DNA from: Cupriavidus campinensis
GTDB lineage: Bacteria; Pseudomonadota; Gammaproteobacteria; Burkholderiales; Burkholderiaceae
Direction of reading: 5' to 3'
Assembly (NCBI RefSeq): GCF_905397395.1
Contig: NZ_CAJPVH010000020.1
Coordinates: forward strand, 29,999 to 93,998
Length of the DNA stretch: 64,000 nucleotides
This document shows, piece by piece, positions 1 to 9,179 of this stretch. Made by a program: the position numbers and the translations under genes. Under the pieces are notes generated by a model. It saw nothing but the letters and a program-made list of their open reading frames with translations, ran no database searches and was not told the origin of the DNA. Numbering within the stretch: position 1 is the stretch's first letter; every line of letters starts with the position of its first letter.

Positions 1-737
1 AAGCCGAGCAGGGCGGCGCCGCCCGCGACGGCGCCGATTACCAGCCAGAGCCGGTCGGCGTAGAAATCGTAGTAGGAACGCTGCAGGACATACAGGACCA
101 GGAAGCTGCCCACGGCCAGCGCCGCGAGGCGCACCGGATGGGCATCCGAGCGTTGCGCGGGCGGCGCCGTGGCCTCGGGCAGGACGCTGGTGGCCGGCAG
201 CAGTGCCAGCGCGCACCCGGCCACCAGCCAGAAGATCAGCGGCCAGCGGTCTGCACTGACGATGGCGGAGGCCAGCCAGGGTGCCAGCGCCATGCCGCAG
301 CACACGCCGGATGCCAACGCCTTGATGCCGAAGAACCGGGCCGGGCCGGGCGGGATCAGGTTCACCGTCAGCCGCGATGAGGTCACCATGCCGGCACAGC
401 CGAGCGCCATGACCATGCGGGCGACCAGGAAGGTTTCGTAGCTGTCGGCATGGGCGCACAGGAGCGCCCCCAGCGCCGCCGCTCCCAGCGACCCCTGGAG
501 ATAGCGCCGCCATCCCGCGCGCTCCACGATCCAGCGTTGCAGGGCGATCACCACCACGGCCACGCTGGCGTAGGCCGCCGCGAGGGTGCTGTACTGGTCC
601 GGGCTCGCGCCAATCTCCCCCATGATCGGCGCGGCGGCAAAGGCGACCATGCCGTTCTGGAGGAAGTCGATCGTGGTCAGCGCGGCTATCGTCAGCAGCA
701 GGCGGCGGGGCGGCGCCGCAGTCATGGCGGAAGTCAT
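1..737 (-). CDS. MFS efflux transporter, N-terminal part (cut by window edge)
   Basis: The frame is open from an ATG 8 bases after the HlyD stop codon to the left edge of the window, giving about 245 residues of an incomplete protein. The visible part alternates hydrophobic segments with short charged loops; early segments read LLLTIAALTTIDFLQNGMV and a following helix is followed by the loop RWIVERAGWRRY, typical of the helix 2-3 loop of the major facilitator superfamily. An alternative in-frame ATG lies four codons later. With the HlyD adaptor and the outer-membrane factor just upstream it completes an EmrAB-TolC-like tripartite pump, so the likely role is proton-driven export of a hydrophobic or aromatic compound across both membranes. 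The substrate is not readable from sequence. 14-helix (DHA2) membership is inferred from the adaptor partner, since the C-terminal half is outside the window. Confidence 0.85.
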   Translation of the reverse strand, partial: MTSAMTAAPPRRLLLTIAALTTIDFLQNGMVAFAAAPIMGEIGASPDQYSTLAAAYASVAVVVIALQRWIVERAGWRRYLQGSLGAAALGALLCAHADSYETFLVARMVMALGCAGMVTSSRLTVNLIPPGPARFFGIKALASGVCCGMALAPWLASAIVSADRWPLIFWLVAGCALALLPATSVLPEATAPPAQRSDAHPVRLAALAVGSFLVLYVLQRSYYDFYADRLWLVIGAVAGGAALLG

Positions 738-744
738 GGCGTGC

Positions 745-1920
745 CTAGGAGTTCTCTTCGATGATGCGGCGCACGGCCTCGTCGGCGTGCGCCAGCTCGT
801 CCGCGAACACCGTGGTGCGGTAGTTCTGGCCCGGTGCGTCAATGGCCACCAGCCGCTTGCCGTCCCGCGCGCGCGTATCGACGGCCACCTTCATCGACAG
901 GCCGATCTGCAGCGGGTGGGCCGTCACTTCCGCCGGGTCCAGCGCGATGCGCACCGGCACGCGCTGCACCACCTTGATCCAGTTGCCGGTGGCGTTCTGC
1001 GCCGGCAGCAGCGCAAACGCACTGCCAGTGCCGGCGTCCTGCCCGATGACGCGGCCGTGATACACCACCCGTCGGCCGTACAGGTCGGTGGTGAGCGTCA
1101 CCGGCTGGCCGAGGCGGATATCGCGCAATTGCGACTCCTTCAGGTTGGCCGTGACCCACAGTTGATCCAGCGGCACCACGGACATCATCGACACGCCCGG
1201 GCTGACGCGCTGCCCCACCTGCACGGAGCGCTTGGTCACCACGCCCCCCACCGGCGCCGCGATGCGCGTGCGCGAGAGGGCGATGCTGGCATTGCGCACC
1301 TGCGCGGCGGCGGCGAGCACGTCGGGGTGAGACCCCACCGACGTCCGCTCCACCAGCGCCTGGTTGCGCTTGAGCTGCTCGCTGGCCATGGTCAGCGCGG
1401 CCTGCGCAGCGCGTACGGCATGCCGCGCGTGGATCAGTTCCTCGCCCGAGATCGCCCCGCTTGCGACCAGCGCCGTGCGCCGCGTCATGTTTTCCTGCTC
1501 CCGCGCCAGATCTACCGTGCGTATCGCCACATTGGCGCGATCCTGGCCGACCGCGGCAAACTGCCCGCGTACCTGCCGCACCGTGCGGGCCAGCTGGGCC
1601 TGCGCCGCCGCGAGCGCCAACTGGGCATCCACGCCATTGAGTTCGACCAGCGTCACGCCCGTGGTGACCAGATCCGTGTTGTCGGCGAGGATCGCGGTGA
1701 CCACCCCGCCCACCTGTGGGGTGACCTGCACCACGTTGCCTTCGACATAGGCGTCTTCGGTCGAGACCTGGTCCCGGCCATATTGCAGCCAGTAGCCGGC
1801 TGCGGCGGCGAGCAGGAGGGCGAGCAAGGCGCTGCCGGCGATGCGCCAGCGCCGGGCCGGGCGGACCTCGGCCGGTTTTGCAGGGTCTTGCGCGGGATTG
1901 GGTTGGCTGGCGGGATTCAA
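745..1920 (-). CDS. HlyD/EmrA-family periplasmic adaptor of a tripartite efflux pump
   Basis: A 391-residue membrane-fusion protein. A short cytoplasmic tail is followed by one membrane helix (about residues 26-45), the first half of a lipoyl-like barrel-sandwich (VTPQVGGVVTAI near 65), a long alanine/glutamine-rich helical hairpin (about 105-215), the second lipoyl half (RIAAPVGGVVTKRSVQVGQ) and a beta-barrel/membrane-proximal C-terminus. This is the EmrA arrangement. The start is a TTG that overlaps the TGA of the upstream outer-membrane factor gene by one base pair set (TTGA), so translation is probably coupled; there is no in-frame ATG before the membrane helix. The adaptor would bridge the MFS pump downstream with the outer-membrane channel upstream. 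Family assignment is secure; substrate unknown. Confidence 0.9.
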   Translation of the reverse strand: MNPASQPNPAQDPAKPAEVRPARRWRIAGSALLALLLAAAAGYWLQYGRDQVSTEDAYVEGNVVQVTPQVGGVVTAILADNTDLVTTGVTLVELNGVDAQLALAAAQAQLARTVRQVRGQFAAVGQDRANVAIRTVDLAREQENMTRRTALVASGAISGEELIHARHAVRAAQAALTMASEQLKRNQALVERTSVGSHPDVLAAAAQVRNASIALSRTRIAAPVGGVVTKRSVQVGQRVSPGVSMMSVVPLDQLWVTANLKESQLRDIRLGQPVTLTTDLYGRRVVYHGRVIGQDAGTGSAFALLPAQNATGNWIKVVQRVPVRIALDPAEVTAHPLQIGLSMKVAVDTRARDGKRLVAIDAPGQNYRTTVFADELAHADEAVRRIIEENS

Positions 1921-3425
1921 GATGCGCTCCGGGTGGCCGCACCGCCGCGCTGGGCCGGGGGGGCAGGGGAGGCCGGGGCTGTCGCGGTGTCATACCCGCC
2001 GCCAAGCGCGCGGATCAGTTCGAGGTGCAACGTACGCTCCTGGGTTTCAATGTCGATCAGCAACTGCTTCTGCTGCAGGACCTGGCCCTCGGCGGACAGC
2101 ACCTGCAGATAGTTGCCAACGCCGCTGCGATAACGCGACACGGCCATGTCATAGGCCTCCTGCGTCAGTTGCAGCGCCTGCTGTTGCTCGTTGGCGCGCT
2201 CGGCCAGCCAGCGCAGGGACACCAGCTGGTTGACCACATCGTGCAGCGCAGTGACCAGCGTGGCGTTGTATTGCTCCGCGGCAGCGTCGTATTCGGCCTG
2301 CCGCACGCCGAGATTGGCGCGCAGCCGGCCCCCGTCGAAGATCGGCAGCGAGAGCGCCGGGCCAATGCCAAAGGTGCGGCTGCCCGCGGTCAGGAAGTCG
2401 GACAGGCTCAGGCTCTGCAGGCCGGCAAAGGCGTTCAGGCTGATGTTCGGATAGAACTCGGCCTTGGCGGCGCGGATGTCGTGGCTCGCCGCTTCCACGC
2501 GCCAGCGCTGCGCCACCACGTCCGGCCGGCGGCCGATCAGTTCGGCGGGCAGGGTGGCCGGCACCGCCGCCGCGTAGCGGTCGCGCAGTTGCGGGGGGCG
2601 GACCTCGGCGCCGGCATCCGGGCCCTTGCCCGCCAGCGCCGCGAGCTGGTTCCGGGTCAGCGCGATGATCTCGTTGATGGCGGCAAGGCGCTCGCGCGTG
2701 GCGGGCAGGGCCGCCTCGGCCTGCTTCATGTCGAAGGCGGAGTCGAGCTGCGCATCCACGCGCCGGCGCGTCAGGTCCAGCGTGTTCTGGCGCTGGCGGT
2801 AGGTCTGCTCGGTCAGCGCGCGCTGGGCGTAGGCGGCGTCGAGCCGCAGGTAGGTGCGCACGACGGACGTGGTCAGTATCAGTTCCGCCGCGTGGTAATC
2901 GACCTCGGCGGCGCGCACGCGGTCCAGCGCGGCGTCGAACGCGGCCTGGTTCTTGCCCCAGAAGTCGAGTTCGTAGCCGAGGCCAAGCTGCACGTCACTG
3001 GACCACTTCCAGCTGCCTGCGAGCGGGCGTGGCACGAGACCGTTCTCGCTGAAGCGCTGGCGCGTGGTCCGGGCGCTCAGGTTGACCTGCGGATACAAGG
3101 CGGATTCGGCACCGCCGGCGAGCGCATCGGCCTGGCGCACCCGCGCGGCGGCGATACGCAGCGTGGGCTGCCCGGCCAGCGCCGCTTCGACCAGCGCGGT
3201 GAGCTGCGGATCGCCAAAGCCTTCCCACCAGGCGCGGTCCGGCCAGGCGGCCGGCGACAGGGGCGTGCCCGCGAGCGATGCGGTGGCGGTCAGGCGGTTG
3301 GGATCTTCGACCGTGGCCTGCGTCTTGAGCCCCGTCATGCTGGCGCAGCCCGGCAGGAACGCCGCCGCGCCCAGTACGCCAAGGCATACCCAGGCCGGCA
3401 CGGTACGCGTCTTTGGCTTCGCCAT
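1917..3425 (-). CDS. NodT-family outer-membrane factor lipoprotein
   Basis: A 502-residue TolC-like channel subunit. The chosen ATG has a good ribosome site (GGAGAAAGG) and gives a short lipoprotein signal with lipobox LPGC (lipidated Cys27); longer in-frame extensions upstream have no signal peptide and are unlikely. Two internally homologous halves of long helices and beta strands follow, with typical family phrases such as ELDFWGKN, the DLTRRRVDAQLDS stretch, ELIGRRPDVVAQRW and FYPNISLNAFAG. First gene of the efflux operon; its stop overlaps the HlyD start. The promoter region is shared with the divergent TetR gene, whose operator-like sequence lies about 180 bases upstream of this start, so repression by that regulator is plausible. 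Confidence 0.92.
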   Translation of the reverse strand: MAKPKTRTVPAWVCLGVLGAAAFLPGCASMTGLKTQATVEDPNRLTATASLAGTPLSPAAWPDRAWWEGFGDPQLTALVEAALAGQPTLRIAAARVRQADALAGGAESALYPQVNLSARTTRQRFSENGLVPRPLAGSWKWSSDVQLGLGYELDFWGKNQAAFDAALDRVRAAEVDYHAAELILTTSVVRTYLRLDAAYAQRALTEQTYRQRQNTLDLTRRRVDAQLDSAFDMKQAEAALPATRERLAAINEIIALTRNQLAALAGKGPDAGAEVRPPQLRDRYAAAVPATLPAELIGRRPDVVAQRWRVEAASHDIRAAKAEFYPNISLNAFAGLQSLSLSDFLTAGSRTFGIGPALSLPIFDGGRLRANLGVRQAEYDAAAEQYNATLVTALHDVVNQLVSLRWLAERANEQQQALQLTQEAYDMAVSRYRSGVGNYLQVLSAEGQVLQQKQLLIDIETQERTLHLELIRALGGGYDTATAPASPAPPAQRGGAATRSAS

Positions 3426-3594
3426 CACCTTTCTCCGCAACCTTCGCCCGGACGACATGGCCGGGGCTGAACATCGGCCCCGACGACAGGCCGGTTGCCT
3501 GCTGGCAATGTAGGGGGCCGTGACGCCTGCCGGTAGTGCCCTGGCGACACGCACGATGTTGCCGCGCGGGCACCAATCGACGCGCGGACAGTGC

Positions 3595-3623
3595 TTGACG
3601 ATAGCCGACCAGTCGTCTATATT
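3595..3623 (+). promoter_or_regulatory. Sigma-70-like promoter with TetR-type operator in its spacer
   Basis: TTGACG and TATATT are separated by exactly 17 bases, a near-consensus promoter reading into the TetR gene 30 bases downstream. The spacer contains CGACCAGTCGTCTAT (3606-3620), which recurs in inverse orientation before the alpha/beta hydrolase gene. An operator between -35 and -10 fits autorepression. The motif match is seen directly; binding by the neighbouring regulator is inference. Confidence 0.7.
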
Positions 3624-3652
3624 TCGCTCCATACCAGCCGAGCACGACAACC

Positions 3653-4243
3653 ATGCCAAGACCCGCCAACCCCGAGATCCGCGAGCGACTGCTGTCCAAA
3701 GGTGGACGTGTGATCCACGAACTGGGCTTCAACGCGTCCGGCGTGCAGGACATCGTGGCGGCTGCGGCGGTCCCGAAGGGCTCCTTCTACAGCTACTTCG
3801 ACAGCAAGGAAGCCTTCGCGGCCGAAGTTCTCTGTGCGTACTGGGCGTCTATCGAGCGCCGGCACGGGGTGGTGATGTACGACGCCCGGATCAAGCCGCT
3901 CGAGCGGATCGAAAAGCTGTTCGAACTGCTGGTGGAAGACCACGCCGCGCAGGCTTTCAAGCTGGGCTGCCTGGTCGGGAACCTGTCTCTCGAACTGTCC
4001 AATGCCAGCGCCGAGGTCCGCAAGGCGCTGGAAGGCATCCTCGCCAGCTGGCAGGGGATGCTGGTAGCCTGCATCGAGGAGGCCAAGGTGCGGCAGGAGT
4101 TGCGCCAGGACGTCGATGCCGCGCCGCTGGCGGCGGTGGTGATCGAAGCGTGGGAAGGGGCCGTGTTGCGCGCGAAGGTCGAGCGCAACGGTGCGCCTTG
4201 TCAGCGCTTCCTGGATGTCACGCTCAAGCGCTTGTTGTCCTGA
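3653..4243 (+). CDS. TetR/AcrR-family transcriptional regulator
   Basis: A 196-residue repressor with an N-terminal helix-turn-helix domain (about residues 10-60; [24 protein letters not shown] is the recognition region, with the family Y-Y-F-x-S/N-K-E signature) and a C-terminal ligand-binding domain of the type named TetR_C after YcdC/NemR-like proteins, containing one Cys in the stretch [13 protein letters not shown]. Proteins with this C-terminal pattern often respond to electrophiles or quinones, but that is only a family analogy. It is divergent from the efflux operon and followed by a hydrolase/isochorismatase pair, and matching operator-like sequences lie on both sides of the gene, so it probably controls both transcription units as well as itself. 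Confidence 0.9.
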   Translation: MPRPANPEIRERLLSKGGRVIHELGFNASGVQDIVAAAAVPKGSFYSYFDSKEAFAAEVLCAYWASIERRHGVVMYDARIKPLERIEKLFELLVEDHAAQAFKLGCLVGNLSLELSNASAEVRKALEGILASWQGMLVACIEEAKVRQELRQDVDAAPLAAVVIEAWEGAVLRAKVERNGAPCQRFLDVTLKRLLS

Positions 4244-4262
4244 AATTTTTTTGCGCCTATTA

Positions 4263-4285
4263 ATAGACGACTGGTCGTATATAAA
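4263..4285 (+). promoter_or_regulatory. Second TetR-type operator, overlapping a TATA-rich -10 region
   Basis: ATAGACGACTGGTCG (4263-4277) is the exact inverse complement of the 15-base element in the promoter spacer before the TetR gene. It is immediately followed by TATATAAAA, a likely -10 region for the hydrolase gene. The core GACGACTGGTC is close to a dyad. A clear -35 was not identified. Confidence 0.65.
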
Positions 4286-4343
4286 AAGGCGTGCAGTGGT
4301 CCATCCCCTTTCTCAACCCTGTAGTAAAGCAAGGAGTGTCGCC

Positions 4344-5330
4344 ATGTCTTCCAATCAGAGTCTCCCGAATCGCGTGTCACGCCGTAACCTGCTGCTCGGC
4401 AGCGCCGCCGCAGCCTCCGCGCTGGTGGCCACCAGCCTTCCCGGCGGCGCCGAAGCCGCACAGGCTGCCAAGGGGGCCAGCGCCGCGACAGCGGGCAAGC
4501 CGCACGGCAGCTACATCACCGCCCGCGACGGCACGCAGCTCTACTACAAGGATTGGGGATCGGGTCGGCCCGTGGTGTTCAGTCATGGCTGGCCGTTGAG
4601 TTCCGATAGCTGGGAGTCGCAGATGCTGCTCGTGGCCAGCTCGGGTTTCCGCGCCGTGGCGCATGATCGCCGTGGCCATGGCCGCTCCAGCCAGCCGTGG
4701 CAGGGCAATGACATGGATCACTATGCCGACGATCTCGCCACGGTGATCGAAACCCTCGACCTGCGGGACGCCATCCTGGTGGGCTTCTCCACCGGCGGCG
4801 GCGAAGTGGCGCGCTATCTCGGCCGCCACGGCACGCGGCGCGTGTCCAAGGTCGTACTGGTCTCGGCCGTGCCGCCGTTGATGGTCAAGACGCCGGCCAA
4901 TCCGACCGGCCTGCCGCTGGAGGTCTTCGACGGGCTGCGCGCGGCCCAGCTTGCCAACCGCTCGCAGTTCTACCGCGACGTGCCGTCCGGCCCGTTCTAC
5001 GGCTTCAACCGACCGGGCGCCAAGCCGTCGCAGGGGCTGATCGACGCCTGGTGGGCGCAAGGGATGCAGGGCGGACACAAGAACACCCTGGACTCGATCA
5101 AGGCTTTCTCGGAAACCGATTTCACGGAAGACCTCAAGAAGATCGACGTGCCCACGCTCATCATCCACGGCGACGACGACCAGATCGTGCCGATCGACGC
5201 TGCCGGCCGCGCCTCGGCGAAGCTGGTCAAGAACTCCCGGCTGATCGTCTACCCGGGCGCGCCGCACGGGCTGACCGACACCCACAAGGAAAAATTCAAC
5301 GCCGACCTGCTGGCGTTCCTCCGTAGCTGA
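4344..5330 (+). CDS. Tat-exported alpha/beta hydrolase, non-haem chloroperoxidase/esterase type
   Basis: A 328-residue alpha/beta-fold hydrolase; the ATG follows AAGGAG by 7 bases. The N-terminus carries a twin-arginine signal ([14 protein letters not shown], ending near AEAAQA), so the enzyme is probably exported folded. The mature part starts with [18 protein letters not shown] and has the oxyanion-hole motif HGWPLSS, the nucleophile elbow GFSTGGGE (Ser149), the acid region HGDDDQIVP (Asp277-279) and His308 in APHGL. These are hallmarks of the cofactor-free chloroperoxidase/arylesterase group; the real activity is more probably ester hydrolysis than halogenation. It probably shares a transcript with the isochorismatase-like gene 31 bases downstream, under the operator-like site upstream. 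Confidence 0.88.
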   Translation: MSSNQSLPNRVSRRNLLLGSAAAASALVATSLPGGAEAAQAAKGASAATAGKPHGSYITARDGTQLYYKDWGSGRPVVFSHGWPLSSDSWESQMLLVASSGFRAVAHDRRGHGRSSQPWQGNDMDHYADDLATVIETLDLRDAILVGFSTGGGEVARYLGRHGTRRVSKVVLVSAVPPLMVKTPANPTGLPLEVFDGLRAAQLANRSQFYRDVPSGPFYGFNRPGAKPSQGLIDAWWAQGMQGGHKNTLDSIKAFSETDFTEDLKKIDVPTLIIHGDDDQIVPIDAAGRASAKLVKNSRLIVYPGAPHGLTDTHKEKFNADLLAFLRS

Positions 5331-5361
5331 CCTGCGCAACCCAACTTGAAAGGCCCCCGCC

Positions 5362-6069
5362 ATGTGCAATCACAACCCTGCCTACACTGACCCGGCCGAG
5401 CCGGCCCTGCCCAGCGCCAGCCTGACGCTGGACCTTGCGCGCACCGCGCTGGTCGTGATCGACCCGCAAGTCGACTTCATGAGCCCCGAAGGCCGGAGTT
5501 GGGGCGTGGTGGGGGAGAGCGTGACCGAGCAGAACCTGGTGCCCAACCTCGTCCGCCTGTTCGCGGCGGCGAAGCAGGCCGGCATCTGCGTCGCCATCTC
5601 CCCGCACTATTACTTTCCGCACGACCACAAGTGGAAGGTGCTGGGCCCGGCGGAGATGTTCCAGCATGCCGTGGGCATGTTCGACCGCCCCGGCGCGCTG
5701 ACGCTGGAAGGCTTCCGCGACTCGGGCGCCGATTTCATGCCCGAGCTGAAGCCTTACATCGAGGACGGCGAGACCATCATCTGCTCGACCCACAAGCTTT
5801 ATGGGCCGCAGGCCAACGATCTGGTGCTGCAACTGCGCAAGCAGCGGGTGGATCAGGTCATCCTCGCCGGCATGGCGGCCAACCTGTGCGTCGAGTCCCA
5901 TCTGCGCGACCTCCTCGAACAGGGTTTCGAGGTGGCGGTGGTGCGCGATGCCGTGGCCGGCCCCAAGCTACCCGAGGGCGACGGCTACCATGCGGCGCTG
6001 GTCAACTTCCGCTACATCGCCAACGCGCTCTGGGACACCGACGAGACGGTCAGGCGCCTGGCGCCGTAA
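5362..6069 (+). CDS. Isochorismatase-family cysteine hydrolase
   Basis: A 235-residue protein of the isochorismatase/nicotinamidase superfamily. The Asp-Lys-Cys triad is visible: Asp34 in VIDPQVDF, Lys145 in STHKLYG and Cys176 in AANLCVES, with the usual cis-peptide region before the Cys. Known members hydrolyse isochorismate, nicotinamide, N-carbamoyl compounds or other small amides; the specificity-determining loops do not reveal which applies here. It sits directly after the exported hydrolase and under the same TetR-type control region, suggesting a small hydrolytic/detoxification pair linked to the efflux pump. No second Cys-based motif or fusion is present. Confidence 0.88.
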   Translation: MCNHNPAYTDPAEPALPSASLTLDLARTALVVIDPQVDFMSPEGRSWGVVGESVTEQNLVPNLVRLFAAAKQAGICVAISPHYYFPHDHKWKVLGPAEMFQHAVGMFDRPGALTLEGFRDSGADFMPELKPYIEDGETIICSTHKLYGPQANDLVLQLRKQRVDQVILAGMAANLCVESHLRDLLEQGFEVAVVRDAVAGPKLPEGDGYHAALVNFRYIANALWDTDETVRRLAP

Positions 6070-6107
6070 GCCGCCTGAGGCCGCCGGGTAGTCAGTTCGG
6101 AGGCGCC

Positions 6108-7163
6108 CTACAACACCCTCCCAAACCACCACAGCGACAGCAATCCGGCGCAGCCGGCCAGCAAGGCGCCCAGCGCCGCGAAGAACGCGGTGATCTCCAC
6201 CTGGTTGCGTTTGTCGAATGCCAGCCTGGCGCTGAGGGCGCGGTACACCTTCCTGAGCTGGCTCGCGTCTTCCAGGCGGAAGTACTCGGCGCCGGTGATG
6301 TCGGCCACCTGTTTCAGCACCTGCTCGTCGAGCTTGACCCGGGCTGACCAGCCATCCACCGAGAGCACCACGCCGTCGGTGGTGCCGACCCCCACCGTAT
6401 AGATGCGGACCCCGTGCGCGGCGGCGAGTTGGGCGGCCTGGGCTACCGCCGGGCCGGCGTTGCTTTCGCCGTCGGAGAACAGGACGATGGCGCCCGAGGC
6501 GTAGGCGCCGGGGCGCTTGTCGTCGCCGCCCAGCGCATCGGCGGTCTTCTGCGGGGGGATGTCGTCGTCCATGAGGAGCGCCGCGTCGGTGGTGGCCTCC
6601 GGCAGCAGGGTCGTGAGCGCGATCAGCAGGCCGTTGCCCAGCGCCGTGCCGCCTTGCGGTTTCAGGCGGTCGATGGCGCTGGCCACGTCTTCCCGGTTGC
6701 GGCTGGGCGCCTGCGCCACCGCCGCCGTGGCGGCCATTGCCACCACGCCCACCTTGACCCCCGAGGGCTGGGCATCCAGCAGCACCTTGGCGGCCTGCTG
6801 GGCGGCGCGGATGCGGGTAGGCTTCACGTCCTGCGCGCGCATGCTGCCGGACAGGTCCATCACCAGCATGACGGTTTCGATGCGGGAGGGCAGCATCAGC
6901 ACGGCCTGCGGGCGGGCGATGGCGAAGATCAGCGCGCTCAGGGCCAGCAGGGCCAGCACGGGCGACACGTGCCGGCGCCAGCCGGCGCCGCCGGTGGGGG
7001 TCAGGCCGACGGTGCGCAGCGCGGGATAGTGCACCGCCACACGGCGCCGGCGCGCATCGAGCCAGACATAGGCGGCCCCCAGCACCAGCACGAAGCCGAG
7101 CAGCCACAGCATTTCCGGCCACAGGAAACTGAAGAGGGGCAGGCCGCTCATCGCATCGATCAT
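6108..7163 (-). CDS. vWA-domain membrane protein, BatA-like
   Basis: A 351-residue protein. The start is the ATG that overlaps the DUF58 stop in an ATGA arrangement. It begins with a short helix containing FLWPEMLWLLGFVLVLGAAYVW, has a second helix near residues 68-85, then a von Willebrand A domain with the metal-binding MIDAS motif DLSGS (Asp103, Ser105, Ser107), the GGTALGNGL threonine and FSDGES aspartate, and a C-terminal helix (AALGALLAGCAGLLSLWWF). This is the BatA (aerotolerance) layout, placing the vWA domain on the periplasmic side. Last gene of the protease-MoxR-DUF58-vWA operon; a paralogue with the same N-terminal signature is divergent on the other side. Its partner and substrate are unknown. 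Confidence 0.88.
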   Translation of the reverse strand: MIDAMSGLPLFSFLWPEMLWLLGFVLVLGAAYVWLDARRRRVAVHYPALRTVGLTPTGGAGWRRHVSPVLALLALSALIFAIARPQAVLMLPSRIETVMLVMDLSGSMRAQDVKPTRIRAAQQAAKVLLDAQPSGVKVGVVAMAATAAVAQAPSRNREDVASAIDRLKPQGGTALGNGLLIALTTLLPEATTDAALLMDDDIPPQKTADALGGDDKRPGAYASGAIVLFSDGESNAGPAVAQAAQLAAAHGVRIYTVGVGTTDGVVLSVDGWSARVKLDEQVLKQVADITGAEYFRLEDASQLRKVYRALSARLAFDKRNQVEITAFFAALGALLAGCAGLLSLWWFGRVL

Positions 7164-8176
7164 GCTGCCCCCGCGCCGCTCGCGGCCCCTTGCTGCCGAT
7201 GGCGGCGCTGCCGGGCGAAGTGCAGCAGCGCCAGATCCAGCCGGGCGTAGGTCGACAGGGTCAGGCACTCCACGCCGGCCCGCGCGAAGCCCTGCCGCAG
7301 TTCGGCCTCGCGCGCCTCGGCGGCGGCCGCAAAGCGCTTGCGGAAGGCCGGGTCATGGGTGTCGACGAACATCTGCTCGCCGGTTTCGGCATCCTGCAGC
7401 ACCACCAGCCCGAGGTCCGGCAAGGCGACTTCCAGTGGATCGACCAGCCGCACGGCGACGATTTCGTGGCGCCGGGCCAGCATGGCGAGCGATGCCTGCC
7501 AGCCCGGCGCGCTGATGAAGTCTGAGACCACGAACATCACGGAGCGGCGTTTCGCCACGGACCGCGCGCGCTCGAGCAGGTCACGCAGCCGGGTGTCGCC
7601 CGGCGATGCGGCGGGCGTGGCCTGCATGCGGTCGAGCAGGTGCAGCAACTGGCGGCGCCCCGCACGCGCCGGTATCACCGACGTGGCGATCTCGCCCGCG
7701 CCGCCGTAGAACACCGCGCCCACCCGGTTGCCATAGCGCGTCAGCAGCAGCGCCAGCACGGTGGTGAAGTCGTTCAGCAGGTCGCGCTTGCGCACCGTAC
7801 CGGAGCCGAAATCGATCGAGCCGCTCAGGTCCAGCAGGAACCAGACCGCCACCTCGCGGTCTTCCTGGAACTCGCGCACATGCGGCGTTTGCAGCCGCGC
7901 GGTCACGTTCCAGTCGATGTGGCGCACATCGTCGCCGGGACGGTATTCGCGCAGATCGGCAAGGTCCAGCCCGAAGCCGCGGAACAGGGTGCGGTAGTCG
8001 CCCTGGAGCATGCCATCGAGCCGGCGCACCACGGTCCACTCCAGGCGGCGCACCAGCACCTCGGTCTGGCTGGCGCGCGGGCCGCCCAGCGGCGCCTCCG
8101 CGGGGGGCGGGACCGGGGGGAGCGGGGCAGCGGCGTCCGGGCCGGCCCGGCGCCTAGCGAGCAGCCGCCCGAACAT
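7160..8176 (-). CDS. DUF58 domain protein, MoxR-associated
   Basis: A 338-residue soluble protein with the diagnostic DUF58 core GDDVRHIDWNVTARLQTPHVREFQEDRE followed by a degenerate vWA fold (WFLLDLSGSIDFGS, residues about 110-125, keeps the DxSxS triad). DUF58 proteins almost always accompany MoxR AAA+ ATPases and BatA-type vWA proteins and are thought to act in assembly or metal insertion of an envelope complex; the exact role is not established. The start overlaps the end of the upstream MoxR gene by 23 bases, and its stop overlaps the next vWA gene, so the three are probably translationally coupled. The N-terminus is rich in Pro and Arg and may be slightly shorter in reality. Confidence 0.9.
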   Translation of the reverse strand: MFGRLLARRRAGPDAAAPLPPVPPPAEAPLGGPRASQTEVLVRRLEWTVVRRLDGMLQGDYRTLFRGFGLDLADLREYRPGDDVRHIDWNVTARLQTPHVREFQEDREVAVWFLLDLSGSIDFGSGTVRKRDLLNDFTTVLALLLTRYGNRVGAVFYGGAGEIATSVIPARAGRRQLLHLLDRMQATPAASPGDTRLRDLLERARSVAKRRSVMFVVSDFISAPGWQASLAMLARRHEIVAVRLVDPLEVALPDLGLVVLQDAETGEQMFVDTHDPAFRKRFAAAAEAREAELRQGFARAGVECLTLSTYARLDLALLHFARQRRHRQQGAASGAGAA

Positions 8177-9167
8177 GGGCTTCCAGCGGCCGCTCTGGCA
8201 CGGGCAGGGCCTTGAGGATGCGCGCGATCAGCTGATCCGCCGTCATGCCATCGGACATGGCCTCGTAGGAGAGCGCCAGCCGGTGGCGCAGGACATCGGG
8301 CACCAGGTCCACCACGTCTTCCGGCACGGCATAGTGCCGGCCGCGCAGGAAGGCCAGCGCGCGGGCGCCTTCGATCAGGCCGATGGTGGCGCGGGGGCTG
8401 GCGCCGAAGGACACGTAGCGATCCATGTCGGCCAGACCGTAGTTGCCCGGCTTGCGGGTGGCTGCCACCACGCGCACCGCGTACTGGATCAGTTCCGGGT
8501 CGACGTAGACCTTGCGGCAGGCTTCCTGCAGTTCGACCAGATGCTCGGGCGTGGCGATCGCCCCGACGTGGATGCGCGGGCCGGTCACGCGATTGACGAT
8601 GACGACCTCCTCCTCCTCGCTCGGGTAGCCCACCAGCACCTTCATCATGAAGCGGTCTACCTGCGCCTCCGGCAGCGGGTAGGTGCCCTCGGTCTCGATC
8701 GGGTTCTGCGTGGCCATGACCAGGAAGGGCGCCGGCACGCGGTGCGTCTCCCCGGCGATGGTGACCTGCTTCTCCTGCATGACCTCCAGCAGTGCGCTCT
8801 GCACCTTGGCCGGCGCGCGGTTGATTTCATCGGCCAGCAGCAGGTTGGTGAACACCGGCCCGCGCACGGTGGAGAACTCGCCGGTGCCCTGGTTGTACAT
8901 GCGGGTGCCGACCAGGTCCGCGGGCAGCAGGTCGGGCGTGAACTGGATGCGCTTGAAGGTGCCGCGCATGGTGCGGGCGAGGGTGTTGACGGTCAGCGTC
9001 TTGGCCAGGCCCGGCACGCCTTCCACCAGCAGGTGCCCGCCGGCCAGCACGGCCACCAGCACCCGCTCCAGGAAGTGGTCCTGCCCCACCACCACGCGCT
9101 TCACCTCGTACAGCAGGCGTTCCATCAGGTTGGCGCTGTCTGCAGCGCTGCGGGCTTCGTCGTTCAT
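8154..9167 (-). CDS. MoxR-family AAA+ ATPase
   Basis: A 337-residue AAA+ ATPase. Walker A is EGVPGLAKT (residues 49-57), Walker B is LLADEINR, sensor I lies in MATQNPIETEGTYPLPEAQ, and the MoxR lid region includes SFGASPRATIGLI. MoxR proteins act as chaperone-like ATPases, typically with a vWA protein as adaptor, in maturation of enzyme or envelope complexes. The gene lies 12 bases downstream of the trypsin-like protease gene and overlaps DUF58, so protease, ATPase, DUF58 and vWA form one operon. All ATPase motifs are intact. Confidence 0.94.
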   Translation of the reverse strand: MNDEARSAADSANLMERLLYEVKRVVVGQDHFLERVLVAVLAGGHLLVEGVPGLAKTLTVNTLARTMRGTFKRIQFTPDLLPADLVGTRMYNQGTGEFSTVRGPVFTNLLLADEINRAPAKVQSALLEVMQEKQVTIAGETHRVPAPFLVMATQNPIETEGTYPLPEAQVDRFMMKVLVGYPSEEEEVVIVNRVTGPRIHVGAIATPEHLVELQEACRKVYVDPELIQYAVRVVAATRKPGNYGLADMDRYVSFGASPRATIGLIEGARALAFLRGRHYAVPEDVVDLVPDVLRHRLALSYEAMSDGMTADQLIARILKALPVPERPLEAHVRAAAR

Positions 9168-9179
9168 AGGCCTCCGCGT

